From G963676655 sp963676655 (lineage in GTDB: Bacteria > Verrucomicrobiota > Lentisphaeria > Victivallales > Victivallaceae), in the NCBI GenBank assembly GCA_963676655.2, contig CAXXKX010000003.1, positions 3,596,001 to 3,660,000 of the forward strand: DNA of 64,000 nucleotides, read 5' to 3'. Under the pieces are notes generated by a model. It did no database searches and was not told the origin of the DNA. It was given only the letters and a program-made list of their open reading frames with translations. Both the position numbers and the translations under genes were made by a program. Positions 48,928 through 58,696 of this stretch are shown in pieces (within the stretch, counting starts at the first letter, position 1; every line of letters starts with the position of its first letter).

Positions 48928-49656
48928 ATGAAAGCACAAAGAAATTTCACGCTCATTGAACTGCTGGTGGTGATCGCGATCATTGCTATTCTGGCCAGTA
49001 TGCTGCTGCCGGCACTGAACCAGGCGAGGGAGCGGGCTAAACGCATTGCCTGTGTCAACAATGAGAAAACGCTTGGAACGGCAATTAATTTTTATACCTC
49101 GGATTATCAGGATTGGCTGCCGACCTGGCAGATGAAGCTGCCCAACGGAGAATACAGCAGATGGTATTCGCTGTTGAACGCCTATTTGCGTAAAGACGCC
49201 CAGGGGGAATACGAACTATACGAAGGACGTATCGCCAAACCGATGTTTTGTCCCTCTATTCCCTGGGGAAAAGACGGTGGTTACGGCGGTGTGGGGCAGT
49301 ATTACGGTTACGCGGTCAATATTTATTTGTACCATCCGAACGGCTGGGTCGATCTTAACATGAGTGTCAAACTGTCCAAGATTAAAAATTCGTCCACCAA
49401 AATATTGATTGGCGATAATGCGGTATCGAATATTCCGCGGATAGCCGCCAACTGGGGCGGGCGGGGCGCTTTGTACTTTCCGAACGAAACGATCGGGACC
49501 GAAAGCAACGGCAATATGGTTGAACGTATTATCAGCGGAACCAAACATGATCAGACTAAGAACATTGTCTGGCTTGACGGGCATGTGTCAAACGTGAAAA
49601 TTGACGAGATGCAGGCGAACTATGATGACACTAAATCCTGGTGGCGGGCGCAGTAA
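48928..49656 (+). CDS. prepilin-type H-X9-DG protein (locus C)
   Basis: MKAQRNFTLIELLVVIAIIA gives a seven-residue-type leader, prepilin cleavage before the Phe, Glu at +5, and the hydrophobic helix AIIAILASMLLPAL. HDQTKNIVWLDG near the end is the H-X9-DG signature. The centre has Trp/Tyr-rich loops (WLPTWQMKLPNGEYSRWYSLL) and two Cys. ATGGAGTTAAA precedes the ATG. The stop is two bases upstream of the GH38-like ATG, so it is translationally linked to that gene. It is the first gene of locus C and should be processed by the same prepilin peptidase as its two relatives in this window. Confidence 0.9.
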   Translation: MKAQRNFTLIELLVVIAIIAILASMLLPALNQARERAKRIACVNNEKTLGTAINFYTSDYQDWLPTWQMKLPNGEYSRWYSLLNAYLRKDAQGEYELYEGRIAKPMFCPSIPWGKDGGYGGVGQYYGYAVNIYLYHPNGWVDLNMSVKLSKIKNSSTKILIGDNAVSNIPRIAANWGGRGALYFPNETIGTESNGNMVERIISGTKHDQTKNIVWLDGHVSNVKIDEMQANYDDTKSWWRAQ

Positions 49657-49658
49657 AT

Positions 49659-51827
49659 ATGCCGAAAATTATTCATGTGGTTCCGCACCAGCACTTCGAT
49701 CTGGTCTGGCGTCGGGATGTGTCGTGGTACGTCCGCCGCCGGGCGGAGATATACCGTCAGGTTCTGTTGCTGATGCGGGAATGTCAGGGCGCGACTTTTA
49801 CCTTCAGTCAGGCTATGCCGATCCGCGAATTTCTTACTTTCCATCCGAAGTACAAAGCCGAATTCGCGGCATATCTGGCCGCCGGGCGTTTTGAAATTAC
49901 CGGCGGAATGGAGTCAATTGTCGATCTTAATATGTCTTCTCCTGGCGCGATTATGGCAAATATTCAATCCGGGATGCAGTATTTCCATGATGAGTTGCAT
50001 TACGATGTCTCGGTCGGGGCATTTGAGGACGCTTTTGGTGTGCCTGAACAGTTGCCGGCTATATTGAATGCCGCCGGTTATCGTTTTTACAAGGCCGGTC
50101 GTATGCCGCGTCCCGGAGTGCCTGATTTAAACGGCGATTTCATCTGGCAGGCAAAAAGCGGTGACGCGATTCGCTGTGTTTCTCCGGGAGACGGTAATTC
50201 CGATTGGGGGTGGGGACACTCCGACAATCCGGATGATCCGGTTCCGGTATCGATGGACCAGCGTCAGGAAAAGGTTTTAACCGGTCTGCTTACCGCTGCT
50301 GAAAGCGATATGCCGGATGTTCTCTATTCGATCATGGGCGAAGAACACGATTTGATCGAAGATTTACCAGAATTGCTGAAACAGGCTTCAAAAGTTACCG
50401 GGGCAAACTATGTTTTTTCAACATATACACGTTATTACGAGTCTCTGCCGGAGGACTATTGGAACAATGTACCGGTATTCGGTTCTGAAACCGATTTGTC
50501 AAGGCTGTTTACCGGTTGTTACTCTTCCCGGATAAACTCCAAACTGGCTCCGCGTAAACTTGAATATAATGTACTCGGACGTAATTTTGCTTCGCTTGCT
50601 GGAAATGTCCCGGAGGTGCCGCGTTATGTTGCCGATTCACTGGCGCTGTTGCAGTTCCATGACGCGATCTGCGGCTGTCATATTGACGAAAATGCCGCCA
50701 GATTGGCCGATTCTTTTACAAACAGTTGTGAAATGATGCCGACTTTCGAGAGCGTCGTACCGTTTGCGACCCGGTTGCCGGATTTTAAATTCCGGTCCGA
50801 AAAGGCTGTCAACGGTTCCGTTATCGAATGGGGAGATTTCGTCATCAGGCTTGATCGGGACAAGCTGGCGTCGCTGGAATATCTCGGCAAAAATTTGCAC
50901 GGTTTCTGCTCAATCTCCGCCCGAGAAGATAACGGCACTCTGTGGACGGAAGACTACACCGCGAAACACCGCGTTTTCAGAGAAGATGAAGTTGTTGAAC
51001 GGGTTGTTTCAGATAACGAACGTTTATCTGTTGAAACCAGGCTGCTTTGCGCTGATTTCAAACAGATGTGGCCCGGCTTTTCCCGGCTCGGCGTGAAAAA
51101 GACTTTAACATTCCAGCGGCAAAGTGCTTTTGTCGCGGTCAAACTGGAAATTAACTGGCTTGGTTCCGCCACTGAAATATCGGTTCGCTGGAATGCCGCC
51201 GGTGAATATATTGCAACTTGTGTCGCGGAAACTCCGTTCGGGAGCCGAACCAGAACCGCTTATACCCCGACGGCGGATACGATGACTGGTGATTCTTTTC
51301 CGATTCTAAACTGGTGCCGGACCGGGAATGCGGCGATCTTCAACCGCGGCACTCCGGGGCATGCTCTGCGGAACGGCGTTTTGGAAACAATTTTGCTGCG
51401 TAGTCCGGTCAAACGCTGGAGTCCCTGGTTCCCGGTCACCCCGTCGGATGCCGCCAAGGATAATGGAACGCATATTTTTGAGTTTGTCGTTGACCTGAAC
51501 GGCGTGAAAAAAAGTTTTTGCCAGTTGCATCAAACCGGAATTGAATATAATTTAGGTAATGAGGTTAAGAGCATGGAAATAAAGGCGTTTTCCCGAATTC
51601 CGGATAATATCGTTATTGCCGATGCCGCAAGAACCGATGACGGTCGCATCGAGCTTTTGCTGTTCGAGGCTGACGGCAAAAATGCGGTTTGGGAAGATTC
51701 GTTTTTCAAAATATCTGAAAATTTTAAACCATATCAAATTAAGAGATTAACTATTGTTGATGAAAGAGATATCAGTTTTACTCCTGGCGTCGGAGAGCGG
51801 CGACGGACAGTTTCGCCGGTTAATTGA
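49659..51827 (+). CDS. GH38-like alpha-mannosidase family protein
   Basis: PHQHFDLVW at residues 9-17 is the GH38 zinc site (His10, Asp14), FEDAFGVPEQLP holds the nucleophile Asp in the D-x-FG context, and LLQFHDAICGCH matches the QHHDAISGT-type zinc block. A long beta-sandwich C-terminus completes 722 residues, which is shorter than most GH38 enzymes (about 1000). The family removes alpha-mannose. There is no signal peptide, so it is probably cytoplasmic. The ATG at 49659 is chosen; a GTG at 49641 would lie inside the prepilin-like gene. The 3' end overlaps the next gene by 68 bases. Confidence 0.8.
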   Translation: MPKIIHVVPHQHFDLVWRRDVSWYVRRRAEIYRQVLLLMRECQGATFTFSQAMPIREFLTFHPKYKAEFAAYLAAGRFEITGGMESIVDLNMSSPGAIMANIQSGMQYFHDELHYDVSVGAFEDAFGVPEQLPAILNAAGYRFYKAGRMPRPGVPDLNGDFIWQAKSGDAIRCVSPGDGNSDWGWGHSDNPDDPVPVSMDQRQEKVLTGLLTAAESDMPDVLYSIMGEEHDLIEDLPELLKQASKVTGANYVFSTYTRYYESLPEDYWNNVPVFGSETDLSRLFTGCYSSRINSKLAPRKLEYNVLGRNFASLAGNVPEVPRYVADSLALLQFHDAICGCHIDENAARLADSFTNSCEMMPTFESVVPFATRLPDFKFRSEKAVNGSVIEWGDFVIRLDRDKLASLEYLGKNLHGFCSISAREDNGTLWTEDYTAKHRVFREDEVVERVVSDNERLSVETRLLCADFKQMWPGFSRLGVKKTLTFQRQSAFVAVKLEINWLGSATEISVRWNAAGEYIATCVAETPFGSRTRTAYTPTADTMTGDSFPILNWCRTGNAAIFNRGTPGHALRNGVLETILLRSPVKRWSPWFPVTPSDAAKDNGTHIFEFVVDLNGVKKSFCQLHQTGIEYNLGNEVKSMEIKAFSRIPDNIVIADAARTDDGRIELLLFEADGKNAVWEDSFFKISENFKPYQIKRLTIVDERDISFTPGVGERRRTVSPVN

Positions 51828-54495
51828 CCTGAAACTCAAGGACGCGCTGGCGAATGACAACCTGTTTTGCAGTGAGGCGTTTGTCAGTGATATATCCGCG
51901 GCTGACTTGAAGCTGTTCGACGTTGTGGTAATAATGCGTTCCCCGCTGCCGGGGCATCCCAAAGATGATTCCGCTGACTGGCGCGCGCTGCTGCCGCATC
52001 TGGTTTCGTTCGTTGAAGAAGGCGGCAGTCTGATCCTGATGTTTGCCGAAAGCTACGGTAAAACGGTCGGAACACTGAACGAACTTGGTACTCTGTTCGA
52101 TATTAAGTTCGCCTTTAATCAACTGATCGAAAGCAATCCGGAACGGAAAAGCGAAGTGCCGAATATGCCGGAGGGAAAACTAATTACCTGTGACATTGCC
52201 GGAGATAACCCGTTCGGAATTGATTTCCCGGCACTGGATTTGATTGTCGACGGCGGCCACGGCGCGCAGCATTTGACTTGTGAAACCGGGCCGCAATGGC
52301 ATCCGCTTATTCAAGGGGCCGAAAGCTGTGCCAGTAACCCTTTTCCCTATGGACACTACGCCAATAGTGGGGATAAGGTTGTCCGGTCTCCGTTGCTTGC
52401 GGCCTGGCGCGAATACGGACAAGGGGCAGTGTTGGCCTTTCCCGGCGCGTCGCCGTTCTGGCTGGCCAATGCCTGTTTGCGCCGTTGGCGCGGCGCGATT
52501 CTGAAACAGCACGGCAATGCCGGATATGATTTTCTGACCAGGATATTTTCATATAAACGAACCGCGCTCAAGGGGCGGATGACTACTGCTTTTGAACAAC
52601 GACCGCTGCTCAAACAGCAGGATTACTCCTACCGTTACCTGAATGCCGGAGAGTGGGATGAGATATGCTCTTTGCAGCCGTTTCGTGCTTGGCTGGGGCT
52701 TGCCGACAGCCTTGATGACGCGGCAAAAATAAAAGCTCAAGGTTATGACGCGGCGATTCTGGTTTTTGACTATGCGCAGTTGACGTCTGATAAATGGCGG
52801 GAACTGGCTGAGGCTTGCGCCAAATTGAGTGAACCGGGGCGTTTTCTGGCGCTGCCGGCTTTTGAGCAGGCCGATGACGAAGGTAATTACTGTATTGTTT
52901 TCAATGTGGATAAATTGCCTGACCTTCGGGCATCATATCCGAATTCAAATATGCTTGAGGATCTGCTGGTTAAATTGAATTCATATTCGGCGGTCTTCGC
53001 CAGGCAATCGGAAAGCCGGATTCCGCCCTGGCGGCACGGCGGCTATAATTTGTTGGAAATAGCCTCGGATGACGATCTGGCGGTTTATCGCGACCGGATA
53101 TCGTCGTGTACCTTTTTAAGCGCGGTTCAGGTTGATCGCGGTGATGCCGGATACGCTAACTGGCTGCTGGCTCCTTCGCTGGAAAAAGCCCCGGCGGCAA
53201 TCCGGGAAAACCGGCATTTCAACTTTGTCAGCTTCGGTCCGGTCATCAAACGTTTTTTCTGGAAATCCGGCCCGGTTATGCTTGATGACTGGGAAGGTTG
53301 CTGGCTGGAATGGGAAACCGGGGATATTGCTGAAATAGAAATCTCGCTGACTTCCGGCGCGGATATTTCCGAAGTAAAACTCTGGGACGGGGAAGATGTT
53401 CTCAAGACCTGGCATCCTGGCGGTCCGGAATTTTCTGTTGACTTGAGCCTTGAACTTGAATATGACCTGAGGTTGCATTTGACCGCGAAAGACATCGACG
53501 GCGGCGAGCTGATCGCGAGTTATCCGTTGTATACCCGCAACCGGCATTTCTGGGCCCATACCGGGTCCGACCAGATGAATGACTACCATAATGTCTGGAC
53601 TCCTGACCCCGGCGGCTCGATCGGCGTCGGCGACCGGATTTATGAAACCTGCGGATTCGTTACGCTGGGTTTCGGCTGGGGAGACTATCTGCGAATTGCC
53701 CCGCCGGTCAACTGGGGCGATATCATGCCGCAGGGTGTGGAGGTGTCGAGTATGGTCGGCAATTTGCAGTCTTTCCATCCAAGCGTCTTTCTGGCGACCG
53801 AAACCGGCTTTGAATTTTTGAACAACCATCATCGCAAACTTGGCCGGTGTTCTCAAGACCTGCATATTGTCCATTCCGAATCCGAAGGCTCATGGCTGGA
53901 ACAGCCCGGAGCCGTCTGGAAGGATAATATTCATCCGACCAGAAACTTTACGATCAGCGATTTACTGCGGGTTGAGGCCGAATATCTGATTCCGCGCTGG
54001 CGGGCCGGATGCAAATGCGAGGTCACCGTGCGTATGCGGCTCTCGTGGTTGAAACCTTATGTGTTTATGCCCGGTCAAACCGTCAGTCTGGGGCATACCC
54101 TGAACCTGATGAAAGATAATATAGAGTTCTGTTCCGGTGACCGGAAGATTGCGATGAACGATTTTCTGAGTCCGGGAATAGCCGACCAGAAAATCCCGCG
54201 CAAGGAATGGGATAACAGCGGCTTGGTTGAACTGCTGAAAACCGGGCTTGATAATGCGGTAGAGATTCCTTCAGGACAAGCCGCCGGCACGGTCGGCGAT
54301 AATATGGGCGACTTCCTTTTCAAGCCGGTCCGGGTTCCGGGCCGGATGTACATGCGCGGCTGGCGTCATAATCCCGGTTTTGTGCTGAGTTTTGAACTGG
54401 AACCTGATAACAGGGAAATAGCGCCGGGTACGGTTATGGATATAGAATATGTCATTGCCGTAACTCCGGGTGAATTTGCGGAAAATAAAGGATGA
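51760..54495 (+). CDS. cytoplasmic multidomain protein, paralogue of the next gene
   Basis: The first 280 residues form a Rossmann/ThuA-glutamine-amidotransferase-like part (LKLFDVVVIMRSPLPGHP; LVSFVEEGGSLILMFAESYG). A PHP-like segment follows (GYDAAILVFDYAQLTSDKWRELAEACAKLS...FLALPAFEQ). A C-terminal beta region has LWDGEDVLKTWHPGG and RNRHFWAHTGSDQMND. The same blocks recur in the secreted protein encoded next, so they are divergent paralogues, but this one has no signal peptide. A TTG at 51754 is an alternative start. Both ends overlap neighbours (68 bases with the GH38-like gene, a few with the next), so translation is coupled. No known family fits the whole chain. Confidence 0.6.
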   Translation: MKEISVLLLASESGDGQFRRLIDLKLKDALANDNLFCSEAFVSDISAADLKLFDVVVIMRSPLPGHPKDDSADWRALLPHLVSFVEEGGSLILMFAESYGKTVGTLNELGTLFDIKFAFNQLIESNPERKSEVPNMPEGKLITCDIAGDNPFGIDFPALDLIVDGGHGAQHLTCETGPQWHPLIQGAESCASNPFPYGHYANSGDKVVRSPLLAAWREYGQGAVLAFPGASPFWLANACLRRWRGAILKQHGNAGYDFLTRIFSYKRTALKGRMTTAFEQRPLLKQQDYSYRYLNAGEWDEICSLQPFRAWLGLADSLDDAAKIKAQGYDAAILVFDYAQLTSDKWRELAEACAKLSEPGRFLALPAFEQADDEGNYCIVFNVDKLPDLRASYPNSNMLEDLLVKLNSYSAVFARQSESRIPPWRHGGYNLLEIASDDDLAVYRDRISSCTFLSAVQVDRGDAGYANWLLAPSLEKAPAAIRENRHFNFVSFGPVIKRFFWKSGPVMLDDWEGCWLEWETGDIAEIEISLTSGADISEVKLWDGEDVLKTWHPGGPEFSVDLSLELEYDLRLHLTAKDIDGGELIASYPLYTRNRHFWAHTGSDQMNDYHNVWTPDPGGSIGVGDRIYETCGFVTLGFGWGDYLRIAPPVNWGDIMPQGVEVSSMVGNLQSFHPSVFLATETGFEFLNNHHRKLGRCSQDLHIVHSESEGSWLEQPGAVWKDNIHPTRNFTISDLLRVEAEYLIPRWRAGCKCEVTVRMRLSWLKPYVFMPGQTVSLGHTLNLMKDNIEFCSGDRKIAMNDFLSPGIADQKIPRKEWDNSGLVELLKTGLDNAVEIPSGQAAGTVGDNMGDFLFKPVRVPGRMYMRGWRHNPGFVLSFELEPDNREIAPGTVMDIEYVIAVTPGEFAENKG

Positions 54496-54500
54496 TCTTA

Positions 54501-57500
54501 ATGAGAAAATTACTGCTGCTGTTACTGGTTACGGGGTTATATGTTACCTTGCAGGGGAAAGTTACCCCGGTGCTGTGCCTGGCCTCGAAAGATACGAAGA
54601 TTCAGGGACTTGATTCAATCGATCCCCAGGCTCTGGCGGCGTATCGTAAAATGGGTTATGAACTGCATTTCGATTATTATCAGGATGTTACCGGCAGGGA
54701 TTTGATGAAATACAAGATCGTGGTCGGCATGATTACCCAATTACATCGCGGCACTATTCCGATAGGTCCGAAGCTGGCGGAGGCGCTTGACAAATACCTG
54801 AAGCGCGGCGGCGGTTTTGTTCTGGTCCCGGCTCCCAGTTATTACGGAGCGGAAGACTTTGTACTCAGGCTGAATCCGGTACTGAAAAAATACGGCTGTA
54901 AATTATTGAGTGAAATCCCGCTGGACCCGTCTTCGCAGAAGACCATTGTCAGGGTGCTTGGCTATCGCTACCTGAAAACCACCAACCTTAAAAAACACCC
55001 GGTAACCGAAGGCGTCAAGGAAGTATGGCTGCCGCTGGATTTTGCCAACAGTTATTTGCGGACTCACACCATGGGGCTTTCGCCGGAGTGGGAGAGCGTG
55101 GTCAACGGAGAATTCACTACAATCACCTATCCCTTTAACAAACTGGCTAAGAACATCAAGGAAGCCGGGACTTATCGCGGCGAACCGCCGTTTCTCGCGG
55201 TCCGGGATGTCGGCAAAGGGCGGCTGGCGGTGTTTACCACGGCATCGCGTTATTTTTTCTTTGACGCTTATCATTGGGCTCACGGCAGCGGTTTTGTTAT
55301 GAAAAACGGCGGCTTGAAGTTGATGTGCAACCTGTTCAAATATGTTTCCGCCAACGCGCCGGAACCTGCCGGTAAACCGGAACAGCGAAATCTTGTGGAA
55401 ACCGACGTCAAGGTCCACGGCAACGTGCCGGTTTGTCAAAACAAGACCAAATGGCTGCAAATTGCCCTCGACAAATTCAAGCCGCGTGATTATCATGTCA
55501 AATATTATATTGACTGCGGCGCGCAGTCCGATCTGCCGTATACCGGCGGTCGCGGATACGGTTATCTGGATATTCCCTATACCAATTGGCTGATTCGCTG
55601 GGCATGGTCGGATATTTTTCACGCGACCGCGGCCAACAGCCGGGCTTTCGACCGTAAAACATTGTTGTATAAATTCAGCAAACTCGATCCCTCCAAAAAA
55701 TATAAACTCGGTGTCATGACCTGGGGGTATCAGGAAGAAGGCTCACGAGCGGTGAATGTCGATATCTCGGGTAAATCCTTTACGCTTCCGATGCCGAGGT
55801 TCCATCAACGTCAGGGACCGCTTTTTACCGTAATCGACGTACCTGACTTTGCGTATAAGAACAACGCCGTATCCGTGGCATTCAGCCGGGGACAGGCGGG
55901 TAAAGGGACGTATGCCTCGGTCTGTGAACTGTGGCTCTATGAATCCGGCTCGGAACCGCGGACCACTCCGGCTCGGATCATGTCAAACTTTGAATCGCCG
56001 TCGGCCGGGACCGCCAACCAAATCAACGATTTTGATTATTACAACGGGCTGATAGGCGCCAAATCCAATTTGACTACCGGTAAAAACACCGTGGCGGAAA
56101 TGGCCGCGGCAGCCAAAAAATCCGGTTACTCCTTTCTTGTGTTCAATGACGAGTTGAGTAAACTGGATATGGCGAAATACAATCAGCTCCTGGCCGAGTG
56201 CCGCAAAGCGTCTGACAAGGATTTTACGGCTCTGGCGGGTATCACTTTTACGGCTTCCTATGACCGCAAGAACAAACGGGCGTTGAGACCCCAGACCCAA
56301 GGTTCGATTTCCTCCTATGTGTTCACCGAGCCTTTGACTTCGCTGCCGGATAAAAAGTCCCTCACCAATCCGTACAGCCTTTACTGGCGGTTTTTCGGCG
56401 GCGAGTTGAGCAACGGTAAAAAGAACGCCCCGACTCTGCTGCATCCGGGGCGCAACGGGATATCGCCTTTCTTTCAACGTTTCTGGCGTGGAATCGACGT
56501 TTTTACCCTTGCCCGTAACGGCAAATTATATGATGATTCCGAACAGCTATACAAGGACCTCCTGGCGTCCGGCTACGGTCCGTATCCCCGGGCTTCCGGC
56601 GATTACCGGTCGGTCGATGATATCTATCGGGCCGCCAAAGACAAAACGTGGCAGAATACCATTCTGGCCTGGAACCGCGAGATTCTGCCGATATTCTCGT
56701 ATTCCTCCAGTATCAGTAACGGACCTGAGATCAAACGCTGCCAGTATTCGTTCGATTATCTGGTCGGCGGTGAACTTGGCGGCGGTATCCTTTTCAGCAA
56801 TTCCGCCCGGCTTACCCTGAATCTGCTGGTTCAGCATACTGCGCCGATCACGGAAATATCTTTATACAAAAGCAATCAACTGGTCAGGCGCTGGTATCCC
56901 GACAAGCGCAAAGTTGAGTTGTCAAAGTCAATCCTGCTTACCGGGCAGCGTGAAATGATGCTCGAAATCAAGGCGGCGGACGGTTCCCGCGCCATCACCG
57001 GCAGATTTCAGGCTCAGGACCGGCAGTTTCTGTCCGGCATGTGCGGCGACAATCAGAACTCGATTTGCAGTTTTACCCGTCCTCCGTCGGGGTTCGAGCT
57101 GGATGAACGTGAGATCTATTTGCAGCACTCCTACTGGCATACCGGCGAGGCCGCCGGACAGCTTGGTTTTCTGCGTGACTCCCGTGAACTGGTGCCGAGG
57201 ATTATTGAAACCGGGATCATTCAGCCCTGTAAAATGGTCCGGCCCTGTCCGGTGATAACCTTTAAAAACGGTTCCACGGAAAACCATACTTATGCGGAAA
57301 TGCGGATTGCCGCCGCCGGGCGCGATTATAATATTATCAATTATTCCCGGGATCTACCCGGAGACGCTTTCTCTACCAGCACCGATATTGTCAGTTACCG
57401 GCCCGTTGTCAATGGCAGCACCGCTAACCTGATCGAGCTGGAAATGCGCGCCAAACGCGATATTTCAGCTGATGAGATAAAAACATTGCGGGTGTTTGCC

Positions 57501-58385
57501 ATTGCTTTGATGCCGTCATTTCCGGCATTGTGGAAATACACCTGTATAGATGCCGCCGGGAAAACCGTTACCGCGGAATTTGCCAAACTTGGTACAACGA
57601 CCGGAACCGTAAAACTCCAACCCGGCAGTCCGCTGATGGCCTGGCCCAGTGACGCGGCCAATCTGGTGATTGTTCCGCTGGACAACACCCCTTACACGTT
57701 GGATATTGACAATTTGCAGCAGGTTTGGAACGGGCGTGAGAGATTCCAGTTGAGGATGCAAAACCGGGCCTGTAAAAAAGGCGATGTGATCCGTACCCGT
57801 ATTCTGGTCATGCTCTATTCCGGTAAAGTTGATAAACCCGAAGATTTGGGCTCGATTGCCGCTGATTTCCGGGAGAACGTCGCTATTAACCTGACAACCG
57901 GCGAATTAGTCAATCAAGGCTATGAAACAAGGATCAAGGCCAGAAACTTTGCCGCATCAGGCCAGGTCAAACTGTTGAGACCCGGCAAAATGCCCCTGCC
58001 GTTCCGGTTGGACGGGATTAACCGGAACTGGACCTGCGCGGTTGAACAGAACAAACAATTCAAACTGGCGGAACCCCATGGTAATATTCTGCGCACGGTG
58101 CTGTCTCCTGAAACATCGAGTTTCACTTTTGGCAATCCGTTGACCGCTGACGATTCGGCTTTGATTATTGACTGGGGCGGATTCCACGCCGGCGGCGTCA
58201 GGTTTTTCGCGCACAACCCGTTGAAAAAAGCGTTGTCGACCACGGTCAGGACCAATCCGGCTTTTAAGCTGCTTCCGCAAGCGTCGGCCGGAATCAAACT
58301 GGAACCGGGGCAGGGACAATGGTTCTGGCTTGGAAATAACCGGATAATAGCCGAAACCCCTGAAAATCAGGTTGCAAATAAGTAA
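54501..58385 (+). CDS. 1294-aa secreted multidomain protein, paralogue of the preceding gene
   Basis: A signal peptide (RKLLLLLLVTGLYVTLQG) precedes a ThuA/amidotransferase-like domain (LAEALDKYLKRGGGFVLVPAPS). A beta-sandwich segment lies at about 310-510, then a PHP-like block (GLIGAKSNLTTGKNTVAEMAAAAKKSGYSFLVFNDELSKLDMAKYNQLLAECRKASDK). Long beta domains end the protein, including LYKSNQLVRRWYPD and RQFLSGMCGDNQNS. The last blocks align with LWDGEDVLKTWHPGG and RHFWAHTGSDQ of the preceding protein. The PHP His residues are not clearly conserved, so activity is doubtful. AAGGA is eight bases before the ATG at 54501; the ATG at 54492 overlaps the previous stop. A glycan-binding or processing role is likely from context only. 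Confidence 0.65.
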   Translation: MRKLLLLLLVTGLYVTLQGKVTPVLCLASKDTKIQGLDSIDPQALAAYRKMGYELHFDYYQDVTGRDLMKYKIVVGMITQLHRGTIPIGPKLAEALDKYLKRGGGFVLVPAPSYYGAEDFVLRLNPVLKKYGCKLLSEIPLDPSSQKTIVRVLGYRYLKTTNLKKHPVTEGVKEVWLPLDFANSYLRTHTMGLSPEWESVVNGEFTTITYPFNKLAKNIKEAGTYRGEPPFLAVRDVGKGRLAVFTTASRYFFFDAYHWAHGSGFVMKNGGLKLMCNLFKYVSANAPEPAGKPEQRNLVETDVKVHGNVPVCQNKTKWLQIALDKFKPRDYHVKYYIDCGAQSDLPYTGGRGYGYLDIPYTNWLIRWAWSDIFHATAANSRAFDRKTLLYKFSKLDPSKKYKLGVMTWGYQEEGSRAVNVDISGKSFTLPMPRFHQRQGPLFTVIDVPDFAYKNNAVSVAFSRGQAGKGTYASVCELWLYESGSEPRTTPARIMSNFESPSAGTANQINDFDYYNGLIGAKSNLTTGKNTVAEMAAAAKKSGYSFLVFNDELSKLDMAKYNQLLAECRKASDKDFTALAGITFTASYDRKNKRALRPQTQGSISSYVFTEPLTSLPDKKSLTNPYSLYWRFFGGELSNGKKNAPTLLHPGRNGISPFFQRFWRGIDVFTLARNGKLYDDSEQLYKDLLASGYGPYPRASGDYRSVDDIYRAAKDKTWQNTILAWNREILPIFSYSSSISNGPEIKRCQYSFDYLVGGELGGGILFSNSARLTLNLLVQHTAPITEISLYKSNQLVRRWYPDKRKVELSKSILLTGQREMMLEIKAADGSRAITGRFQAQDRQFLSGMCGDNQNSICSFTRPPSGFELDEREIYLQHSYWHTGEAAGQLGFLRDSRELVPRIIETGIIQPCKMVRPCPVITFKNGSTENHTYAEMRIAAAGRDYNIINYSRDLPGDAFSTSTDIVSYRPVVNGSTANLIELEMRAKRDISADEIKTLRVFAIALMPSFPALWKYTCIDAAGKTVTAEFAKLGTTTGTVKLQPGSPLMAWPSDAANLVIVPLDNTPYTLDIDNLQQVWNGRERFQLRMQNRACKKGDVIRTRILVMLYSGKVDKPEDLGSIAADFRENVAINLTTGELVNQGYETRIKARNFAASGQVKLLRPGKMPLPFRLDGINRNWTCAVEQNKQFKLAEPHGNILRTVLSPETSSFTFGNPLTADDSALIIDWGGFHAGGVRFFAHNPLKKALSTTVRTNPAFKLLPQASAGIKLEPGQGQWFWLGNNRIIAETPENQVANK

Positions 58386-58696
58386 ATTAACAATATTATA
58401 TGGTTGAGTGGAGAGTGATGAGTGATGAGTGGTGAGTGGCCAGTTGAAGAGAGGCGGAATAGTAAATTGAGTATTTTTTTAATTTCTAATTATTAATCCG
58501 TTATATAATCATATTGCATTTATTGAATAGCGCTGAAAGCGCGGCACATAGCAGCAGCCCGGGGTGATTGAGCGTAGCGATTGAACCCCGGGAACAGTTA
58601 AAAAACGTTAAAAGCCCTGAATGGGCGACATATAAAGTAAGGTAATTATCAGCCGGAGTAATAGTAATTTCTAATTATCTACAGGAGGATTTCCAG
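58386..58696. repeat. repeat-filled gap: GTGATGAGT block and three-hairpin element
   Basis: 58411-58500 repeats the block order of 23451-23580, including an exact 20-base match (58413-58432), and TAATTTCTAATT recurs at about 58667. Between them, 58530-58626 carries three hairpins: GCGCT-gaa-AGCGC (58530-58542), CCCGGGGT...ACCCCGGG (58558-58592) and GCCC-tgaat-GGGC (58614-58626). No frame is credible. ACAGGAGGA at the end is the next gene's ribosome site. Confidence 0.7.

Noticed and set aside
53116..53874. 252-codon open frame on the minus strand
   Set aside because: It is opposite the 911-aa protein gene, whose blocks are shared with the next gene; no motif or ribosome site is found.
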